From Methanomassiliicoccales archaeon (GTDB lineage: Archaea > Thermoplasmatota > Thermoplasmata > Methanomassiliicoccales > JACIVX01), in the NCBI GenBank assembly GCA_024464195.1, contig JANHAK010000029.1, positions 1 through 9,834 on the forward strand: a stretch of DNA of 9,834 nucleotides. Reading direction: 5' to 3'. The notes under the pieces were generated by a model. It ran no database searches. It was not told the origin of the DNA and saw only the letters and a program-made list of their open reading frames with translations. The position numbers and the translations under genes were made by a program. This document shows positions 6,555 to 9,834 of this stretch, one piece after another. Every line of letters begins with the position of its first letter. Position 1 is the stretch's first letter.

Positions 6555-7188
6555 CGAGTGCCGCCTCTATCGTCTCACGTGGAATTGCACCTTGCCGGAT
6601 AATTTCTATGCCATTATCAGTGACCTGGACGATCGTCGACGGTTTTCCAACACGACACGGACCGCAATCGATACAATAATCGACTTCGTTCCCGATATCG
6701 GTAATTGCCATTTGAGCTGTCGTCGGGTCAGGATGTGAGTGAAGATTGGCACTGGTTGAAATGATCGGGCCACATTGCTCGATCAGACGGAGTGCCAGAG
6801 GGTGATCGGGGATACGAATTCCTATTTCTGGCAATGCAGATGTCAAAATGTCTGGAATGTTTCCTTTTTTCACCACAAGAATCGTTATCGGCCCTGGTGT
6901 GAATTTTAAAAAGAGTTTTCTTGACTTGTTGTCGAGCACCGCGAGCTCCTCTAGCATATTCACATCGCGCACTGCTATCGACAATGGCATATCAAATGGT
7001 CTTCTCTTTGCCATGTAAACTTTTTTGATGGCAGACTCGTCAAAGGGGTTCGCACCCAATCCATACAACGTTTCCGTTGGATAGATCACGAGCTTCCCTC
7101 GCTTCACGCCCTCCGCTATCTCTTTGATTTTCGAATCTGGTAAATCACATACCAGGCAATTCTTTTTTTTGCACGATATCAGTTGCAT
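6547..7188 (-). CDS. Sua5/YrdC/YciO-type L-threonylcarbamoyladenylate synthase
   Basis: This 213-aa enzyme makes threonylcarbamoyl-AMP from threonine, bicarbonate and ATP, the first step of t6A formation at position 37 of tRNAs reading ANN codons; the KEOPS complex completes it in archaea. Motifs are YPTETLYGLG (36-45), KRRPFDMPL (61-69) with the conserved K-x-R, FTPGPITIL (96-104), IISTSAN (142-148) and GKPSTIV (181-187). It is the short YrdC-like form without the C-terminal Sua5 domain. Residues 1-20 add an unusual Cys cluster, C6, C11 and C14 (CKKKNCLVC), ahead of the YrdC core. The ATG at 7188 directly follows the TGA of the MBL gene and has GGAGAGG 5 bases upstream. Its 3' end overlaps the MetAP gene. 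A YciO-type relative of other function cannot be fully excluded. Confidence 0.92.
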   Translation of the reverse strand: MQLISCKKKNCLVCDLPDSKIKEIAEGVKRGKLVIYPTETLYGLGANPFDESAIKKVYMAKRRPFDMPLSIAVRDVNMLEELAVLDNKSRKLFLKFTPGPITILVVKKGNIPDILTSALPEIGIRIPDHPLALRLIEQCGPIISTSANLHSHPDPTTAQMAITDIGNEVDYCIDCGPCRVGKPSTIVQVTDNGIEIIRQGAIPRETIEAALDE

Positions 7189-7872
7189 TCAGACCTCTCC
7201 CAAACATCTCAGCGCATTCAGAATCTGATGCTTTGCATCTCCCAATGAAAAAGGACCGTGACCAGGGTAAAGATTGACTGCATCAAGACTAAGGAGACGA
7301 TGAAGAGATTTTACCAATTCATCGTAATTGCCAGAAGGAAGATCCCATCGACCAACGCTTCCGACAAAAACTGTATCTCCGCAGATCAGAGATCCCGTCA
7401 TATCATCAAAAAGGACGATGCTTCCGGCGGTATGTCCAGGCGTGTGGTAAACCCTGAATTCATGATCACCGCTTGAAAACACATCACCTTCTCGAATTGA
7501 TTTCACATCGATCGGTTCGGTCTTGATACCACCCAATTCCGAAAGAGTTGCCCACCCGTCACCTTCCCGCAACGGAGGAGCATCCAAATCATGAATATAC
7601 ACTTTCGCTCCCAATTCTTTCATCAGAAATCGCGCGCCACCGATGTGATCATAATGTCGATGTGTTAAGACAATTCGACCAACTTTCTCAAGAGAAATGA
7701 CTCGTGAAATTTGATCGATAACTTGTCTTATATGAATACCTGTGCCGGTGTCAACTATAAATGGATCATTGCCTGTAACCACATAAATATTTGAATCCAG
7801 TCCTACTCCTGGCAGGCAATGAACGCTCATTTCAAGATTCTGAAGCTTGATGCAATATTTAATTTCTTTCAT
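7189..7872 (-). CDS. MBL-fold metallo-hydrolase (glyoxalase II-like)
   Basis: This is a 227-aa cytoplasmic metallo-beta-lactamase-fold hydrolase. The complete two-metal site is visible: THRHYDHIGG with H71, H73, D75 and H76; H147 in HTPGHTAGS; D166 in ICGDTVF; and H205 in YPGHGP. This arrangement is typical of hydroxyacylglutathione hydrolase-like proteins, but the family covers many thioester, ester and sulfur substrates, and the glyoxalase II substrate-binding C-terminal domain is short or missing, so the substrate is unknown. It is the first gene of a three-gene operon; its TGA abuts the Sua5 ATG. The ATG at 7872 has no clear ribosome binding site. The ATG at codon 15 (MSVHCLPG) matches where many relatives begin and is an alternative start. 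Confidence 0.92.
   Translation of the reverse strand: MKEIKYCIKLQNLEMSVHCLPGVGLDSNIYVVTGNDPFIVDTGTGIHIRQVIDQISRVISLEKVGRIVLTHRHYDHIGGARFLMKELGAKVYIHDLDAPPLREGDGWATLSELGGIKTEPIDVKSIREGDVFSSGDHEFRVYHTPGHTAGSIVLFDDMTGSLICGDTVFVGSVGRWDLPSGNYDELVKSLHRLLSLDAVNLYPGHGPFSLGDAKHQILNALRCLGEV
7194..7200 (-). promoter_or_regulatory. ribosome binding site of the Sua5 gene
   Basis: GGAGAGG on the minus strand lies 5 bases before the ATG at 7188, inside the last codons of the MBL gene. This supports coupled translation across the TGA-ATG junction. Confidence 0.6.
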
Positions 7873-7967
7873 ATACTCGCTGTTGCTCGAATTCTAGGAA
7901 AAATGATGACCATCGATTTTCTTAGGTGCTTTTGATCACCGCATAAAAAACACGGTATAAACGATGC

Positions 7968-7976
7968 AAATATATA
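7968..7976 (+). promoter_or_regulatory. TATA-like box before sucC
   Basis: AAATATATA lies about 30 bases before the GTG at 8006, placing transcription start close to the GGTGG at 7997-8001. Two weaker candidates lie further upstream, CATAAAAA (about 7942-7949) and GGTATAAAC (7955-7963). If the 7968 box is the promoter, the ATG at 7964 cannot be the start codon. Confidence 0.4.
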
Positions 7977-8005
7977 TTCCACTTAATTTGAGGATTGGTG
8001 GAAGA

Positions 8006-9109
8006 GTGAAACTTCTTGAGCATCAAGCCAAGGCATTATTGCGATCATACGGTATTCCAGTTCCAAAAGGGTATGTCATAAGAGATGCTGAGGAACTCAT
8101 GGAAACGCCTATGCCTGCCGTTGTAAAGGCACAGGTACCAGTCGGCGGCCGAGGAAAAGCTGGTGCGATTAAGAAGGTCACGAACCGTGATGATGCAAAA
8201 AAAGCCATTCGCCAGGTTTTAGAAACGAACGTTAATGGATATTTTCCAAAAGAAATCCTCGTCGAGGAATGCCTCAACATCGCAAAGGAAGTTTATATTG
8301 GCATTACGATTGACAGAAGTGTTGGCTTACCTACTATGTTAGTGAGTCCCGATGGAGGCGTCGATATCGAAGAGGTGCCAGAGGAAAGGATTGTTAAATT
8401 AATTATCCATCCATTCATTGGCGTTCAGGAGTATCATGTTAGGGAAATACTCTCATTCATTAAAATGCCGCGGGAGATCAGCGATCTAACTGGTAAGATC
8501 ATTAAAAACCTGTGGAACATTTTCTGGTCTCTCGATTGCGAATTGCTTGAAATCAATCCGCTCGTTCTAACTAACAATGACGATATTGTGGCAGTCGATG
8601 CAAAAATGACAATTAATGATGACGCACTATATCGACATCGAGAGTTTTCAGAACTCGAAGAGGAATTGACGCCTCTTGAAAAGGAGGCGCGTAAGAATTC
8701 CTTGGTTCTCGTCCAGCTTGATGGCAATATCGCTGTTATTGCAAACGGCGCCGGTTTGACGATGGCTACGCTTGACAACCTCAGCTTCTTCGGAGGCAAA
8801 GGGGGGATCTTCCTCGATCTCGGAGGGACAGACGATCCAAAGAAAGTTGAATGTGCTTTCGAACTTGCATTGCAATCAAGACCGAGAGTTGTTTTGATAA
8901 ATATCTTCGGCGGAATGACGCGTTGCGACAGTGTCGCTTCTGGAATAATATCGGTAAAGAATAGACTGGGACTGAATATTCCCATTGTTATTAGATTAAA
9001 AGGTACCAACGAAAGACTCGCACAGGAAATGCTCAAGAGAGAGGGGATTTTCGTACTAGAAGACCTGGATGAAGCATGCAAGATCGCAAGCAAGCTCGGA
9101 GGTTACTGA
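8006..9109 (+). CDS. sucC: succinyl-CoA synthetase (ADP-forming) beta subunit
   Basis: This is the ATP-grasp and ligase beta subunit, which with SucD interconverts succinyl-CoA plus ADP/phosphate with succinate, CoA and ATP in the TCA cycle. Family motifs are KLLEHQAKALL at the N-terminus, the nucleotide-loop segment GGRGKAGAIK (47-56 in the chosen frame), LLEINPLV (Mg-ligand region), NGAGLTMATLD, and NIFGGMTRCDSVASGI in the ligase domain. I chose the GTG at 8006 (367 aa): relatives begin one to four residues before LxxHQAK, GGTGGA lies just upstream, and a TATA-like box falls between this GTG and the in-frame ATG at 7964. The ATG start would add 14 residues unlike the family. Its TGA is 3 bases from the sucD ATG, so the two form an operon. 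It diverges from the MBL gene. Confidence 0.93.
   Translation: MKLLEHQAKALLRSYGIPVPKGYVIRDAEELMETPMPAVVKAQVPVGGRGKAGAIKKVTNRDDAKKAIRQVLETNVNGYFPKEILVEECLNIAKEVYIGITIDRSVGLPTMLVSPDGGVDIEEVPEERIVKLIIHPFIGVQEYHVREILSFIKMPREISDLTGKIIKNLWNIFWSLDCELLEINPLVLTNNDDIVAVDAKMTINDDALYRHREFSELEEELTPLEKEARKNSLVLVQLDGNIAVIANGAGLTMATLDNLSFFGGKGGIFLDLGGTDDPKKVECAFELALQSRPRVVLINIFGGMTRCDSVASGIISVKNRLGLNIPIVIRLKGTNERLAQEMLKREGIFVLEDLDEACKIASKLGGY
9098..9103 (+). promoter_or_regulatory. ribosome binding site of sucD
   Basis: GGAGGT ends 9 bases before the ATG at 9113 and lies within the last sucC codons, consistent with coupled translation of the two subunits. Confidence 0.65.
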
Positions 9110-9112
9110 TTC

Positions 9113-9834
9113 ATGTCGATCATCATTTCCGAAGACACAAAAGTCATTGTGCAAGGAATTACTGGTCATCAAGGTCGACAGCAAACTTTGGCTATGAAGG
9201 AGTTTGGTACGAAAATCGTTGGCGGTGTTACCCCTGGCCGAGAAGGAGAGGAGGTGTACGGTACCCCAGTGTTCAACACGGTAAGAGACGCCGTGTTAAA
9301 GACTGGTGCCAACTCATCGATCGTATTCGTACCTGCTCCTTATGCACGTGATGCTGTATTGGAGGCCATTGACGCTGGGATCAAAACAATCGTAGTTATC
9401 ACCGAACATATACCAGTTCGCGACACGATCGAGTTCATCGAATATGCAAAACTCAAGGGTGCGAGGATTATTGGACCGAATTGCCCAGGAATCGCTTCAC
9501 CAGGCATAGCAAAAATTGGCATCATGTCCAACTCAATTTTTCTAAAGGGAAATATTGGTGTTGTTTCAAGAAGCGGGACATTGACATACGAAATTGTTAA
9601 TGCCCTCAGCCAGTCAGGAATCGGGCAATCGACTTGCATCGGCATTGGTGGCGACCCTGTTGTTGGTACGGGCTTCATCGATGTTCTTGATCTTTTTGAA
9701 AGGGATAATGATACGAAGGCAATTGTCCTCATTGGAGAAATAGGCGGGATTGCGGAAGAGGATGCGGCGAAATTCATTGATCAACATGTAAGCAAGCCCG
9801 TCTTTGCTTACATTGCTGGGAGAACAGCTCCACA
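9113..9834 (+). CDS. sucD: succinyl-CoA synthetase alpha subunit (C-terminus beyond right edge)
   Basis: The first 240 residues of the CoA-binding alpha subunit are present. Motifs are GITGHQG (15-21, CoA/nucleotide-binding Rossmann loop), the central GPNCPGI (121-127), SRSGTLTYE (152-160), GIGGDPVVGTGF (177-188) and GEIGG (208-212). In the family the phosphorylated histidine sits in GHAGA, a few residues after AGRTAP, so it lies just outside the window and could not be checked. The start at 9113 is clear from GGAGGT upstream and from family alignment. It follows sucC by 3 bases, and together they make the complete heteromeric enzyme. No frameshift is seen. Confidence 0.95.
   Translation, partial: MSIIISEDTKVIVQGITGHQGRQQTLAMKEFGTKIVGGVTPGREGEEVYGTPVFNTVRDAVLKTGANSSIVFVPAPYARDAVLEAIDAGIKTIVVITEHIPVRDTIEFIEYAKLKGARIIGPNCPGIASPGIAKIGIMSNSIFLKGNIGVVSRSGTLTYEIVNALSQSGIGQSTCIGIGGDPVVGTGFIDVLDLFERDNDTKAIVLIGEIGGIAEEDAAKFIDQHVSKPVFAYIAGRTAP

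Noticed and set aside
8434..9093. 219-codon minus-strand open frame inside sucC
   Set aside because: Antisense shadow of a clearly conserved gene, Ser/Pro-rich composition, no start signal.
9340..9777. 145-codon minus-strand open frame inside sucD
   Set aside because: Antisense shadow of conserved sucD codons with no start signal.

Overview
The window looks like a chromosomal piece of an archaeon. The evidence is a mevalonate kinase, a type II (archaeal/eukaryotic class) methionine aminopeptidase, a tRNA-Leu gene without encoded CCA that carries a bulge-helix-bulge intron, TATA-like boxes about 25 bases before starts, and some GGAGG-type ribosome binding sites. Base composition is moderately AT-rich. 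A euryarchaeal lineage (possibly Thermoplasmatota) is my guess, but nothing here fixes the phylum.

Layout. Positions 1-273 (minus) hold the N-terminal 91 codons of mevalonate kinase, running off the left edge. Positions 274-1482 have no intact gene; an open but start-less minus-strand stretch at 454-672 may be a gene remnant. Positions 1483-2407 (minus) carry two small coupled genes of unknown function, a Cys-rich 127-aa protein (TTG start, strong ribosome binding site) followed by a charged 178-aa protein. Positions 2425-3450 look like decayed or broken minus-strand coding sequence. The tRNA-Leu(CAA) gene with a 27-nt D-loop intron is at 3865-3976 (minus).

From 4320 on, coding is dense and intact. 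A class I/II PLP aminotransferase (plus, probably leaderless GTG start) converges on a tight minus-strand operon transcribed in the order MBL-fold hydrolase, Sua5/YrdC threonylcarbamoyl-AMP synthase, type II methionine aminopeptidase. Divergent from that operon is sucC-sucD (succinyl-CoA synthetase beta and alpha; alpha truncated by the right edge just before its phospho-histidine region).

Functionally these are mostly housekeeping genes: isoprenoid precursor synthesis (mevalonate kinase), tRNA t6A modification (Sua5), nascent protein processing (MetAP), TCA-type energy metabolism (SucCD) and amino-acid metabolism (aminotransferase). The most interesting item is the non-canonical tRNA intron: its predicted bulge-helix-bulge fold gives two AAU bulges whose standard cleavage restores a perfect tRNA-Leu. 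I see no CRISPR array, insertion sequence or obvious defence system.
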